64,000 nt of DNA from Micrococcus porci (lineage in GTDB: Bacteria > Actinomycetota > Actinomycetes > Actinomycetales > Micrococcaceae), in NCBI RefSeq assembly GCF_020097155.1, contig NZ_CP083691.1, positions 1 through 64,000 of the forward strand, read 5' to 3'. The first letter of the stretch is position 1, and every line of letters begins with the position of its first letter. A program made the translations under genes and the position numbers. Below the pieces are notes generated by a model. That model worked only from the letters and a program-made list of their open reading frames with translations, did no database searches and had not been told where the DNA came from. Shown here piece after piece: positions 50,302 to 59,986 of this stretch.

Positions 50302-50760
50302 ATGGCAGTGCGCGTGGTGGCGATCGGCAAGAGGCATGAGTCCTGGGTGTCCGAGGGGATCACCCGGTACGAGAAGCGCCTGAAGAAGCCCTGGGACCTC
50401 ACCTGGCAGCTGCTGCCGCACTCGTCCCGGCAGGAGGACGCCGCGCGCGCGGAGGAGTCGGAGCGGATCCTGGCGAAGGTCGGCCCGGACGAGCAGCTGA
50501 TCCTGCTGGACGAGCGCGGGAGGGGGTTCGACTCCCCCGGGCTGTCCGCGCACCTGCAGGGGCAGTTCGACCTCGGCCGCACCGTCACCCTGGTGATCGG
50601 CGGCGCCTACGGGGTGGACGCCTCCGTCCACGCCCGCGCGGACCGCGTGTGGTCCCTGTCCGGGCTGGTGTTCCCGCACCAGCTCGTGCGCCTGATCCTC
50701 GCCGAGCAGGTCTACCGCGCCCAGGAGATCGCCGGCGGGCGGCCGTACCACCATGCGTGA
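50302..50760 (+). CDS. rlmH: 23S rRNA pseudouridine-1915 N3-methyltransferase RlmH
   Basis: A small SPOUT methyltransferase of 152 residues that modifies pseudouridine 1915 in 23S rRNA helix 69. Recognisable parts are VVAIGKRHE at the start, LDERGRGFDS in the middle, and the knot with VIGGAYGVD and SLSGLVFPHQLVRLILAEQVYRA. The ATG of MAVRVV is chosen because a CATGAT hexamer (50289-50294) ends 8 bases upstream, giving a leaderless mRNA; two further in-frame ATGs lie within that hexamer region. Its end overlaps the lhr start by 8 bases, so the two are coupled. Confidence 0.93.
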   Translation: MAVRVVAIGKRHESWVSEGITRYEKRLKKPWDLTWQLLPHSSRQEDAARAEESERILAKVGPDEQLILLDERGRGFDSPGLSAHLQGQFDLGRTVTLVIGGAYGVDASVHARADRVWSLSGLVFPHQLVRLILAEQVYRAQEIAGGRPYHHA

Positions 50761-53700
50761 GGACGGCGGGGAGGGCCCCGCACCCGAGGAGGCGGCGCCG
50801 TCGCCCGCCGCGGTCCCGGACGCCGACGCCGTCCTGGCCCGGTTCAGCGAGCCCACCCGGCGCTGGTTCACGGGCGCGTTCGCCGCGCCCACGGCCGCCC
50901 AGCTGGGCGCGTGGGATGCGATCAGCTCCGGCCGGCACGCCCTCGTCGTGGCCCCCACCGGCTCCGGCAAGACCCTCTCCTCCTTCCTGTGGGCGCTGGA
51001 CTCGTTCGTGCGCGAGCCCGCCGAGCCCGACGTCTCGGCCACCCGCGTCCTCTACGTCTCCCCGCTGAAGGCGCTCGGCGTGGATGTGGAGCGGAACCTG
51101 CGGGCCCCGCTGATCGGCATCACGCAGACCGCCCGCAGCCTGGGCGCGCCGGTGCCCGAGGTGCGGGTGGGGGTGCGCTCCGGGGACACCCCGGCGGCGG
51201 AGCGGCGCCGCCTGCAGCAGGACCCGCCGGACATCCTCATCACCACCCCCGAGTCCCTGTACCTCATGCTCACCTCGAAGGCGCGCTCGGCCCTGAGCGG
51301 CGTGCGCACCGTGATCGTGGACGAGGTGCACGCGGTGGCCGGCACCAAGCGCGGCGCGCACCTGGCGGTGTCCCTCGAGCGCCTCGACGCGCTGCTGGAC
51401 TCCCCCGTGCAGCGGATCGGCCTGTCCGCCACGGTCGAGCCGGCCGCCGAGGTCGCCCGCTTCCTGGGCGGCGTGCAGCCGGTCACCGTGGTCCGCCCCG
51501 TCTCCGCCAAGCGGTGGGACCTCACCGTGACCGTGCCCCTGCCGGACATGACGGACCTCTCCACGCCCCCGCCCTCCGCGCTCGACGCCGGCAGGGACGG
51601 CGCGGCGGCCGGCGTCCCCGGGGAGGCCACGGGCGGCTCGATCTGGCCGCACATCGAGGAGCGGATCGTGGACCTCGTGGCCCCGCGCCGGTCCACGATC
51701 GTGTTCGCCAACTCGCGGCGTCTGGCCGAGCGGCTGACCGGCCGGCTCAACGAGATCTGGGAGGCCCGGCAGGAGGCCGCGGCCGCCGTCCACGACCCCG
51801 ACCTGGTCCCCGGGTTCCGGACGCCCTCCACCGCCGGGGAGGTGCTCACCGACTGGCTGGGCACCGCCACCGGGCAGACCCCCGCGGGCGCGCCCCGGCC
51901 GCCCGGGGGCTCAGCGGCCACGTCCTTCCCCGCCCAGGTGGCGGGGCAGACCGGCACCGGCTCCGGCACCGTCAGCGACTTCGCCCGCGCCCACCACGGC
52001 TCCGTGTCCAAGGAGCAGCGCGCCCTCGTGGAGGAGGCGCTCAAGACCGGGCGGATCCGCTGCGTGGTCGCCACCAGCTCGCTGGAGCTGGGCATCGACA
52101 TGGGCGCCGTCGACCAGGTGATCCAGGTGGAGTCCCCGCCGTCGGTGGCCTCCGCCCTGCAGCGCGTGGGCCGCGCCGGCCACCAGGTGGGCGAGGTCTC
52201 CCGCGGCGTGTTCTTCCCCAAGCACCGGGGCGACCTCGTGGACACCGCCGTGGTGGCCGAGCGCATGGCCGCCGGACGCATCGAGGCGCTGCGCATCCCC
52301 CAGAACCCCCTGGACATCCTCGCCCAGCAGACCGTGGCCGCCGTCGCCCTGGAGGACGTGGACGCGGAGGAGTGGTTCGACCTGGTGCGCCGTTCCGCCC
52401 CGTTCTCCGCCCTGCCCCACTCGGCCTACGAGTCCGTGCTGGACCTGCTGGCGGGCCGCTATCCCTCGGACGAGTTCGCCGAGCTGCGCCCGCGCATCCT
52501 CTGGGACCGCGAGCTCGGAGAGCTCTCCGCCCGGCCCGGGGCGCAGCGGCTCGCCGTGACCTCGGGCGGCACCATCCCGGACCGCGGCCTGTTCGGCGTG
52601 TTCCTGGCCACCGAGGCCTCCGACGGCGCCCCCGGCGGGGCCGCGCTCGGGGACACCGCCGAGTCCGCGTCCGGCGCCTCCTCCGGGTCGAAGCGCTCCG
52701 GCGGACGCCGCGTGGGCGAGCTCGACGAGGAGATGGTCTACGAGTCCCGCGTGGGCGACGTGATCCTGCTCGGGGCCACCAGCTGGCGCATCGTGGACAT
52801 CACCGCGGACCGCGTCCTCGTCCTGCCCGCCTACGGCCAGCCCGGCAAGCTGCCCTTCTGGCGCGGCGACGCCGCCGGCCGCCCCGCCGAGCTGGGCGAC
52901 GCCGTCGGCCGCTTCCGCCGCGAGCTCGACGCCGACCCCGACGCCGCCCGGGACCGCCTCGCCGCCGCCGGCCTGGACGAGTGGGCCCGCGAGAACCTGC
53001 TGACGTACCTGGCCGACCAGCGTGAGTCCACGGGCCGGCTGCCCACCGAGCAGGCGCTCGTGGTGGAGCGGTTCACGGACGAGCTCGGCGACTGGCGCGT
53101 GGTGCTCCACTCGCCGTACGGCATGGCCGTGCACGCCCCGTGGGCGCTCGCGGTGGGGGCGCGGCTGGCCCAGCGCTATGGGCTGGAGACCGGCTCCGGC
53201 GCCGCCATGGCCGCCGACGACGGGATCGTCCTGCGCGTGCCCCTGATGGACGCCGAGCCCCCGGGCGCGGAGCTGTTCGAGTTCAGCGCTGAGGAGCTGG
53301 AGGAGATCGTCACGGCCGAGGTGGGCGGCTCCGCCCTCTTCGCCGCCCGGTTCCGGGAGAACGCGGCCCGGGCCCTGCTGTTGCCCCGCCGCGACCCCGG
53401 CCGGCGCACCCCGCTGTGGCAGCAGCGCCAGCGCTCGGCGCAGCTGCTGGACGTGGCCCGCAAGTACCCCTCGTTCCCGGTGATCCTGGAGACCGTCCGC
53501 GAGGTGCTCCAGGACGTCTACGACCTGCCCGCGCTGAAGGACCTGGCCGGGCGGATCGCGAGCCGGGCCGTGCAGATGGTCGAGGTCACCACCCCCGCGC
53601 CGTCCCCGTTCGCGCAGTCGATCCTCTTCGGGTACGTCGCGCAGTTCATCTACGAGGGCGACTCTCCCCTGGCCGAGCGCCGCGCCGCCGCCCTCTCCCT

Positions 53701-56110
53701 GGACCCCGCCCTGCTGGCCGAGCTCCTGGGCACGGAGGAGCTGCGCGAGCTGCTCGACCCCGAGGTCATCGCCCGGGTGGAGGCGGAGCTGCAGCGCACC
53801 GCCCCCGACCGGCGGGTGCGCGGCGCCGAGGCCCTGGCCGACCTGCTGCGGATCGTGGGCCCGCTGTCCGTGGCGGAGGCCGCCGCGCGCACCCTGCCCG
53901 TGGAGGACGCCGCGCCCGCGCCGGCCGACGAGGCCGCCGCCGGCGCCCCCTCCGCCGCGCACCTCGCCGCGGTGACCGCGCACCTGGAGGGGCTCGAGCG
54001 CACCGGCCGGGCCTACCGGGTTCGGCTGAACGGCGAGGAGCGGTTCGCGGCCGTCGAGGACGCCGCTCGGCTGCGCGACGCCCTCGGCGCCCCCATCCCC
54101 CTGGGCGTGCCCGTGGCGTTCCACGAGCCCGTCGAGGACCCCGTGGGCGATCTCGTCTCCCGGTACGCCCGCACCCATGGTCCCTTCACCGCCGCCGAGG
54201 CGGGCGCCGCGCTGGGACTGGGCGGCGCCGTCGTGCTCCCGGTGCTGCAGGCCCTGGCCTCCCAGCGGCGCGTCTCCCAGGGCGCGTACCGGCCGGACGG
54301 CACACCCGGGGCCACCGGGCTGGAGGCCGAGTGGATCGCCGCGGAGGTCCTGCAGAAGGTGCGGCGCCGCTCGCTGGCCGCGCTGCGCGCCGAAGTCGAG
54401 CCCGTGGACCAGGCCGCCTACGCCCGATTCCTCGCCGACTGGCAGCACCTGCGCCCCCGGCCCGGGCGGCCCTCGCCGGCCACGCTGGAGGGGGTCGACG
54501 GCGTCGCGACCGTCCTGGACCAGCTCGCAGGCGTGCCCCTGCCCGCGAGCGCCTGGGAATCGCTCGTGCTGCCCTCCCGCGTGCGGGACTACACGCCGGG
54601 CCTGCTGGACGAGCTGCTCGCCACCGGCGAGTACGTGTGGTCCGGCACCGCGGACGCCCCCGGCAACGACGGCTGGGTGGCGCTGCACCCCGCCGACGCC
54701 GTGGACCTCACCCTGCGCCGCCCCGAGCCGCCCGCGCAGGACGTCGCCGCCGAGCGCCTGACCGCGCGGGACCACCTGCTCACCGTGCTCGCCGGCGGCG
54801 GGGCCTGGTTCTTCGGGCCCCTCGTGGAACGGGTCCGGGCCGACGCCGCGCGCGCGGCGGAGGCGGAGGCCGGGGGCGAGGACGGGCCGCGCGACCCCCA
54901 CGCCGCCGCGGCCACCCTGCCCCGCGGCCCCGTGATCCTCGAGGCGCTGTGGGACCTGGTGTGGGCCGGGCGCGTCGGCAACGACACGTTCGCTCCCATC
55001 CGCGGCCTGCTCTCCCTCGGGAAGACCGCCCACCGCACCGGTCGGCAGACTCCGCGGGCCCGCACGGCCCGCACCGGCGGGGCGGCCCTGTCCGCCGCCG
55101 GGACGGGCGGCCGCGGGCTGGGCGGACGCCTCGCCGGGGTCCGTGGGCGCGGCCGGTACGCCGGACTCGCCGCCCCGGGCTCAGGCGCCGGCGCGGGGAC
55201 GCTGCCCGGCGCCGGGCTGGTGGGCCTGTCCGCCGCGGAGGAGGCCCGCGCGGCCGGGCGCTGGAGCCTGCTCCCGGACCCCGAGCCGGACCCCACCATC
55301 CGCGCCCACGCCGCCGCCGAGGTCCTCCTGGACCGCTACGGCGTGATCACCCGCGGCTCCGTGGTGGCCGAGGAGGTGCCCGGCGGGTTCGCCGGCCAGT
55401 ACCAGCTGCTCACCCGCATGGAGGACGCCGGCCAGGTCCGCCGCGGCCACTTCGTGGACCGCCTGGGCGGCGCCCAGTTCTCCACGGGCGCCGTGGTGGA
55501 CCGGCTGCGCTCGTTCCAGCGGGACGAGGACGGCCCCTCCCCCGCCGAGGAGGAGCCCGCGCCCCGGCTGGACGCGTTCGGGATGCCCGTGGACGAGTCC
55601 CCGCGCACGGACTGGTCCGGCTGGGTCGCCGACGGGGTCGGCGGGTGGACGCCCGCCCCCCAGGGCCACGGCGCGGGCATGGGCACAGTCGGCGGTGCCG
55701 CCGGCGCCCGCGAGGAGCCGCTGCCCCCGGCGCTGGCGCTCGCGGCCACGGACCCGGCCAACCCCTACGGCGCGGCCCTCGACTGGCCGGATCTGCCCGC
55801 CGGCCCGGACGGGGTGGCCCCCACCGGCCACCGCCCGGGTCGGAAGGCGGGTGCCGTCGTCGTGCTGGTGCACGGGGCGCTGGCGCTCTACATGGAGCGC
55901 GGCGGGCGGACGCTGCTGGCGTTCACGCAGGACGGCCCGGTGCTGCGGGCCGCGGCGCAGGCGCTCGTGTGGGCGCTGCGGGCGGCCAGGACGGACAAGC
56001 TGAGCCTCGAGAAGGTCAACGGGGGGCCGCTCCTCGGCACCCCGTTGGCCGAGGCCCTGCTGGCGGCCGGGTTCTACTCGTCCCCGTCAGGCATCCGCTA
56101 CCGCAGCTGA
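50753..56110 (+). CDS. lhr: ATP-dependent helicase Lhr (long form)
   Basis: A very large superfamily 2 helicase of 1785 residues for DNA repair, acting 3'-5' on DNA and RNA-DNA hybrids. The core has Walker A APTGSGKT (about 67-74), motif II VDEVHAV and motif VI QRVGRAGHQVG. Winged-helix and Lhr-core domains follow to about residue 900. The long C-terminal part (about 900-1785) forms the additional Lhr-CTD. Residues about 1436-1488 are a Gly/Ala/Arg-rich low-complexity insert, and the total exceeds the roughly 1500 residues usual for the family. It overlaps rlmH by 8 bases, and its 3' end overlaps brnQ by 24 bp on the opposite strand. Confidence 0.94.
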   Translation: MREDGGEGPAPEEAAPSPAAVPDADAVLARFSEPTRRWFTGAFAAPTAAQLGAWDAISSGRHALVVAPTGSGKTLSSFLWALDSFVREPAEPDVSATRVLYVSPLKALGVDVERNLRAPLIGITQTARSLGAPVPEVRVGVRSGDTPAAERRRLQQDPPDILITTPESLYLMLTSKARSALSGVRTVIVDEVHAVAGTKRGAHLAVSLERLDALLDSPVQRIGLSATVEPAAEVARFLGGVQPVTVVRPVSAKRWDLTVTVPLPDMTDLSTPPPSALDAGRDGAAAGVPGEATGGSIWPHIEERIVDLVAPRRSTIVFANSRRLAERLTGRLNEIWEARQEAAAAVHDPDLVPGFRTPSTAGEVLTDWLGTATGQTPAGAPRPPGGSAATSFPAQVAGQTGTGSGTVSDFARAHHGSVSKEQRALVEEALKTGRIRCVVATSSLELGIDMGAVDQVIQVESPPSVASALQRVGRAGHQVGEVSRGVFFPKHRGDLVDTAVVAERMAAGRIEALRIPQNPLDILAQQTVAAVALEDVDAEEWFDLVRRSAPFSALPHSAYESVLDLLAGRYPSDEFAELRPRILWDRELGELSARPGAQRLAVTSGGTIPDRGLFGVFLATEASDGAPGGAALGDTAESASGASSGSKRSGGRRVGELDEEMVYESRVGDVILLGATSWRIVDITADRVLVLPAYGQPGKLPFWRGDAAGRPAELGDAVGRFRRELDADPDAARDRLAAAGLDEWARENLLTYLADQRESTGRLPTEQALVVERFTDELGDWRVVLHSPYGMAVHAPWALAVGARLAQRYGLETGSGAAMAADDGIVLRVPLMDAEPPGAELFEFSAEELEEIVTAEVGGSALFAARFRENAARALLLPRRDPGRRTPLWQQRQRSAQLLDVARKYPSFPVILETVREVLQDVYDLPALKDLAGRIASRAVQMVEVTTPAPSPFAQSILFGYVAQFIYEGDSPLAERRAAALSLDPALLAELLGTEELRELLDPEVIARVEAELQRTAPDRRVRGAEALADLLRIVGPLSVAEAAARTLPVEDAAPAPADEAAAGAPSAAHLAAVTAHLEGLERTGRAYRVRLNGEERFAAVEDAARLRDALGAPIPLGVPVAFHEPVEDPVGDLVSRYARTHGPFTAAEAGAALGLGGAVVLPVLQALASQRRVSQGAYRPDGTPGATGLEAEWIAAEVLQKVRRRSLAALRAEVEPVDQAAYARFLADWQHLRPRPGRPSPATLEGVDGVATVLDQLAGVPLPASAWESLVLPSRVRDYTPGLLDELLATGEYVWSGTADAPGNDGWVALHPADAVDLTLRRPEPPAQDVAAERLTARDHLLTVLAGGGAWFFGPLVERVRADAARAAEAEAGGEDGPRDPHAAAATLPRGPVILEALWDLVWAGRVGNDTFAPIRGLLSLGKTAHRTGRQTPRARTARTGGAALSAAGTGGRGLGGRLAGVRGRGRYAGLAAPGSGAGAGTLPGAGLVGLSAAEEARAAGRWSLLPDPEPDPTIRAHAAAEVLLDRYGVITRGSVVAEEVPGGFAGQYQLLTRMEDAGQVRRGHFVDRLGGAQFSTGAVVDRLRSFQRDEDGPSPAEEEPAPRLDAFGMPVDESPRTDWSGWVADGVGGWTPAPQGHGAGMGTVGGAAGAREEPLPPALALAATDPANPYGAALDWPDLPAGPDGVAPTGHRPGRKAGAVVVLVHGALALYMERGGRTLLAFTQDGPVLRAAAQALVWALRAARTDKLSLEKVNGGPLLGTPLAEALLAAGFYSSPSGIRYRS

Positions 56111-57442
56111 GCGGCCGCGCCCGCGGGCGGCTTCGAGGACGAGGCCGACCACAAGGCCGACGAGGGCGGGGACGACCCAGCCGAAGCCGTTCTCGTACCA
56201 GGGAAGGATCCGCCCGGCGAGGTCGGTGAGCGCCGTGACGGGCCCCGTGGCGGCGAGCGTCTCCGGGAGGGCGGCCAGCAGGTCGAAGACCGCGGCCACG
56301 GCGGTGAAGGCGACCACCGCGCGGGCCACGGTCAGGTGGTGGCGGACCCAGCCCCAGCCGAGGCCCAGCGCGATGATCACGATCGCGAGCGGGTAGAGGA
56401 ACATCAGCACGGGGATGGACCAGGCGATGATCGCCTCGAGGCCGAGGTTGGCGATGACCAGGGAGACGAGCAGGAACACGGACGCCCACACCCGGTAGGA
56501 GCCGGGGAACATCTCGGCGAACATCTCCCCGCACGCGACGATCAGGCCGATGCTCGTCTTCAGGCAGGCCGCGAGCACGATCGCGGCGATGAGCCAGGTG
56601 CCGGCCGGGCCGAAGTAGTGGCTGGCCGTGCCCGCGAGGACGGCGCCGCCGCTGGCCGCCCCCGGCAGCGCGCCGTGGCTGGTGGCGCCGATGTAGGCCA
56701 GCGCCCCGTAGACCACGGCCATGCCCAGGCCGCCCACGATGCCGGCCTTGCCCAGCTCCACGGCGAGCCGGCGCGGGGAGTCCACGCCCAGGCGGCCGGC
56801 CGCCTCCACGATCAGCACGGCGAACGCCAGGGAGGCGAGGGCGTCCATCGTGTTGTAGCCGTCCAGGATTCCGGCGGTCAGCGCGCCGTCGGCGTAGGGG
56901 CCGGCGGGCGCGGGCAGGTCGCCGGAGGACATCGGGGCGACGACGGCCGCCACCGCGAGCGCGCCGAGCAGGAGCAGGAACACGGGGGTCAGGAAGCGGC
57001 CCACCCAGTCCAGGAGCCGGCCGGGGCGGAAGGCCGCCACGGCCGCGACCCCGAAGAACACGAGGGTGAACACGGGCAGCCAGGGCCCGTCCCCGGCCAG
57101 GGGTGCGACGCCGATCTCGTAGGAGACCGTGGCGGTGCGGGGGATGGCGAAGAGGGGGCCGATCGCCAGGTAGAGCAGGCAGGTGAAGGCTGTCGCGAAC
57201 CACGGGGAGATCGGGGCGGTCATCTCCCGGACGGACCGGGACCGGGTCAGGGCCGAGGCGATGATGCCCAGCACCGGCAGGCCCACCGCGGTGAGGAGGA
57301 AGCCGAGCGTCGCGGGGACGACCGCGGAGCCGGCGTCGCGGCCCAGGCCCGCGGGGAAGATCAGGTTGCCGGCGCCGAAGAACAGGCCGAAGACGAGGGA
57401 GGCCAGCAGCAGGGTCTGGCCGGGGCGCAGGCGCGCGGACAT
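56087..57442 (-). CDS. brnQ: Branched-chain amino acid carrier BrnQ
   Basis: A sodium- or proton-coupled importer of Leu, Ile and Val (LIVCS family), 451 residues with about 12 membrane helices. The N-terminal signature is LVFGLFFGAGNLIFPAGLG. The C-terminus is basic and soluble. The gene is leadered and lies between lhr and nei2, which are neighbours in Mycobacterium, suggesting insertion. Its 3' end overlaps the end of lhr by 24 bp tail to tail, and no terminator separates them. Confidence 0.92.
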   Translation of the reverse strand: MSARLRPGQTLLLASLVFGLFFGAGNLIFPAGLGRDAGSAVVPATLGFLLTAVGLPVLGIIASALTRSRSVREMTAPISPWFATAFTCLLYLAIGPLFAIPRTATVSYEIGVAPLAGDGPWLPVFTLVFFGVAAVAAFRPGRLLDWVGRFLTPVFLLLLGALAVAAVVAPMSSGDLPAPAGPYADGALTAGILDGYNTMDALASLAFAVLIVEAAGRLGVDSPRRLAVELGKAGIVGGLGMAVVYGALAYIGATSHGALPGAASGGAVLAGTASHYFGPAGTWLIAAIVLAACLKTSIGLIVACGEMFAEMFPGSYRVWASVFLLVSLVIANLGLEAIIAWSIPVLMFLYPLAIVIIALGLGWGWVRHHLTVARAVVAFTAVAAVFDLLAALPETLAATGPVTALTDLAGRILPWYENGFGWVVPALVGLVVGLVLEAARGRGRSAAVADA

Positions 57443-57532
57443 GGGGGGTGCCTCTCGGGCGGGGAGACGGGACGGGGATCGACCCTAGCGCGCCCCCGGG
57501 GACCGGTGCGGGACGCCGCGGCGGCGGCCGGG

Positions 57533-57538
57533 TAGGTT
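57533..57538 (+). promoter_or_regulatory. -10 element of nei2 (leaderless)
   Basis: TAGGTT ends 7 bases before the ATG, so transcription would begin at the start codon. No Shine-Dalgarno sequence is present. This is one clear example of a pattern seen before at least 14 genes. Confidence 0.6.
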
Positions 57539-57544
57539 CGGCTC

Positions 57545-58543
57545 ATGCCCGAAGGCGACTCCCTCGTCCGCGCCGCCCATCGGCTGCGCCCGGTGCTGGC
57601 CGGCCGCGTCCTCACCCACGCCGACCTGCGCGTGCCCCAGCTGGCCACGGCCCGACTGACCGGCTGGACGGTGTCCGAGGTCGAGCCGCGCGGCAAGTGG
57701 CTGCTCATGCGCCTCACCCCGCCCGCGGACCGGCCCGACGCCGCCCCCCACACCCTGGTCTCCCACCTGAAGATGGAGGGCCGCTGGATGGTCACGGGCC
57801 GCGACGCGCGGTGGCCCGCCCCCGCCTGGCAGGTCCGGGCCGTCCTGGAGACGGCGGAGCACCGGGCGGTCGGCGCGCAGCTGGGCCGACTGGAGCTGGC
57901 GCCCACCGCGGAGGAGGACCGGCTGCTGGGGCACCTCGGCCCGGACCTGCTCGACCCCGCCTGGGACGACCCCGCCCGGGGCGCCGAGCTGCTGGCCGAG
58001 GGGGTGCGCCGCCTGACGGCCCGCCCGGAGCGCCCGGTGGGCCTGGCCCTGCTGGACCAGCGCACCACGTGCGGGATCGGCAACATCTACCGCTGCGAGT
58101 CGCTCCTGCTCGCGGGCCTGGACCCGCACCGGCCGGTGGCCGCGGTCCCGGACGTGTCCGGGCTGCTGACCCTGGCCCGGGACCTGCTGCGCGCCAACGT
58201 CCCCCCTGCGGCCCCCTTCATCGGCTGGCCGCGCACCACCACGAGGGTGCGACCGGACCCGTCCGGCCCGTACGGGCTGCGCGTCGTCGTCGAGGACCGC
58301 GGCTTCCCCGGCGGCCTGCCGGGCGGGCCCGTGCCCGACGATGCCCCTCACGCCTCGGCGACGTCCACCTCCGGTGCGGGGCTGGGGCGGCGCGGGGACC
58401 TGCCGCGCGGGCCGCACTACTGGGTGTACGGCCACCGGACCACCCCGTGCGGGCGCTGCGGCGGGCCGGTGACGTTCGAGGAGTACGGCTCCCCCGAGGA
58501 CGACGAGCGGCAGCTGTGGTGGTGCCGCACCTGCCAACGGTGA
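57545..58543 (+). CDS. nei: Endonuclease VIII-like DNA glycosylase (Nei2)
   Basis: A Fpg/Nei-family bifunctional glycosylase/AP lyase that removes oxidised pyrimidines, 332 residues. Catalytic Pro and Glu follow the initiator Met (MPEGDS), the conserved Lys is in GKWLLM (about 53), the H2TH motif is in TTCGIGNIYRCES, and the zinc finger is CGRC...WWCRTC at the C-terminus. The Nei2 branch, not MutM, is suggested by MPEGDS. An insert of about 40 residues (about 250-290, acidic then Gly-rich) precedes the finger, making it longer than the usual 255-270 residues. Confidence 0.9.
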   Translation: MPEGDSLVRAAHRLRPVLAGRVLTHADLRVPQLATARLTGWTVSEVEPRGKWLLMRLTPPADRPDAAPHTLVSHLKMEGRWMVTGRDARWPAPAWQVRAVLETAEHRAVGAQLGRLELAPTAEEDRLLGHLGPDLLDPAWDDPARGAELLAEGVRRLTARPERPVGLALLDQRTTCGIGNIYRCESLLLAGLDPHRPVAAVPDVSGLLTLARDLLRANVPPAAPFIGWPRTTTRVRPDPSGPYGLRVVVEDRGFPGGLPGGPVPDDAPHASATSTSGAGLGRRGDLPRGPHYWVYGHRTTPCGRCGGPVTFEEYGSPEDDERQLWWCRTCQR

Positions 58544-58669
58544 GCGGTGCCCCGTCCCTCCCGGGCGGCTCCCCCGCCCCGGTAGATTTCCGGCACCGAA
58601 CGCCCCAGGTCAGCCCGTCCCGCCCTCCGGCGCGGCCCGGCTGACCCGAGAACGAAGGAGCACCCCCGC

Positions 58670-59920
58670 ATGGCCGATCCGTTCCCGAAGGACCCCGCCG
58701 GGTCGACCGTCGCGCTCGTGCTCGCCGGCGGCCGGGGCAGTCGCCTGGACCCGCTCACCGCGGCCCGCTCCAAGCCGGCGGTGCCGTTCGCCGGGCAGTA
58801 CCGGCTGATCGACGTCGTCCTGTCCAACCTGGCGCACTCGGGCCTGAAGGACGTGTGGATCGCGGAGCAGTACCGGCCGTTCACCCTGAACCAGCACCTG
58901 GCCGGCGGCCGCCCCTGGGACCTGGACGGCACCCGCCACGGCCTGCGGATCCTGCCGCCGGCGGAGGGCCGCGAGGAGGAGGGGTTCTCCGCGGGCAACG
59001 GCCACGCGCTGGCCCAACAGGTGCCGATCCTCCGCTCCTTCGGCGCGGAGCGGGTCGTCGTGCTCTCCGCGGACCACCTGTACCAGCTCGACCTGCGCCC
59101 GGTGCTGGCCGCCCACGCGGACTCCGGCGCCGAGCTGACCATGGTCACCACGGTGACGGACGAGGACCCGTCCCGGTTCGGAGTGGTGCAGGCGGACGAG
59201 GACGGCGCCGTGACGGCCTACGACTACAAGCCCGAGGACCCCGAGGGTCGGCTCGTGGCCACGGAGGTCTTCGTGTTCGACGTCGCGGCGCTGCACGAGG
59301 TCGTGGCGGAGCTGGTGGCCCGGGAGAAGGCCGCCGGAGAGCACGCGGACGGGGAGGAGGACGAGGACGGCGACCCCGTGGCCAGCTCCCTGGGCGACTA
59401 CGGGGAGACGATCATCCCCGCGTTCGTGGAGCGCGGCCGGGTGCGGGAGCACCGGTTGGAGGGGTACTGGCGGGACATCGGCACGCTGGACGCGTTCTAC
59501 CGGGCCCACATGGAGCTCCTGGACGGCGCAGGCCTGGACCTGGCGGCGCCCGGCTGGCCGCTGCTGACCAACCCGCCGGCCGCCCCGCCGGCGCGCGTGG
59601 GGCCGCGCGCGGAGGTCTCCAACGCGCTGCTCTCCCCCGGCTGCGTGGTCAAGGGGACCGTGGAGGACTCGGTCCTCGGCCCCGGTGTGGTGGTGGAGCG
59701 CGGCGCGCACGTGCGCCGGTCCGTCCTCTTCGGGGAGTGCATCGTGCCCCGCGGTGCCCGGCTGGACGCGGTGATCGCCGACGTCGGCGCGCACATCCCC
59801 GCGGAGGAGGTCGGCCGCTCCCGGCCCGGCCCCGGCAACCTCACCGTGCTGACCCCCGCCACGCGGGACCCCGACTCTGAGGACGAGACCACGGGCGGGG
59901 CCGCCGCGAAGGACGGCTGA
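58670..59920 (+). CDS. glgC: Glucose-1-phosphate adenylyltransferase
   Basis: Makes ADP-glucose from ATP and glucose 1-phosphate for alpha-glucan synthesis. The 416-residue protein has the nucleotide loop LAGGRGSRLDPLT, the RSKPAVPFAG motif, LSADHLYQLD (metal site), and a left-handed beta-helix at the C-terminus. Residues about 222-240 form an acidic insert (AGEHADGEEDEDGD). A TAGATT at 58583-58588 could be its -10, and AAGGAG precedes the ATG. No glgM/glgA is adjacent, unlike in Mycobacterium. It belongs with glgE and glgB at the left end. Confidence 0.95.
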   Translation: MADPFPKDPAGSTVALVLAGGRGSRLDPLTAARSKPAVPFAGQYRLIDVVLSNLAHSGLKDVWIAEQYRPFTLNQHLAGGRPWDLDGTRHGLRILPPAEGREEEGFSAGNGHALAQQVPILRSFGAERVVVLSADHLYQLDLRPVLAAHADSGAELTMVTTVTDEDPSRFGVVQADEDGAVTAYDYKPEDPEGRLVATEVFVFDVAALHEVVAELVAREKAAGEHADGEEDEDGDPVASSLGDYGETIIPAFVERGRVREHRLEGYWRDIGTLDAFYRAHMELLDGAGLDLAAPGWPLLTNPPAAPPARVGPRAEVSNALLSPGCVVKGTVEDSVLGPGVVVERGAHVRRSVLFGECIVPRGARLDAVIADVGAHIPAEEVGRSRPGPGNLTVLTPATRDPDSEDETTGGAAAKDG

Positions 59921-59986
59921 CACTCGCGTCGGCGGTTCAGGGGCGGCGGACGATGGCGGTGCGCAGCAGCACGGCCTCCGGGAGCG

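Noticed and set aside
53416..56229. A frame of more than 900 codons overlapping lhr on the same strand
   Set aside because: It is a shifted frame of Lhr, made of Arg, Gly, Ala and Pro with no motif; Lhr in the other frame is continuous and conserved.
57443..57544. T-box or leucine-type riboswitch before brnQ
   Set aside because: The 102-bp divergent gap with nei2 is too short and shows no T-box sequence or terminator/antiterminator pair.
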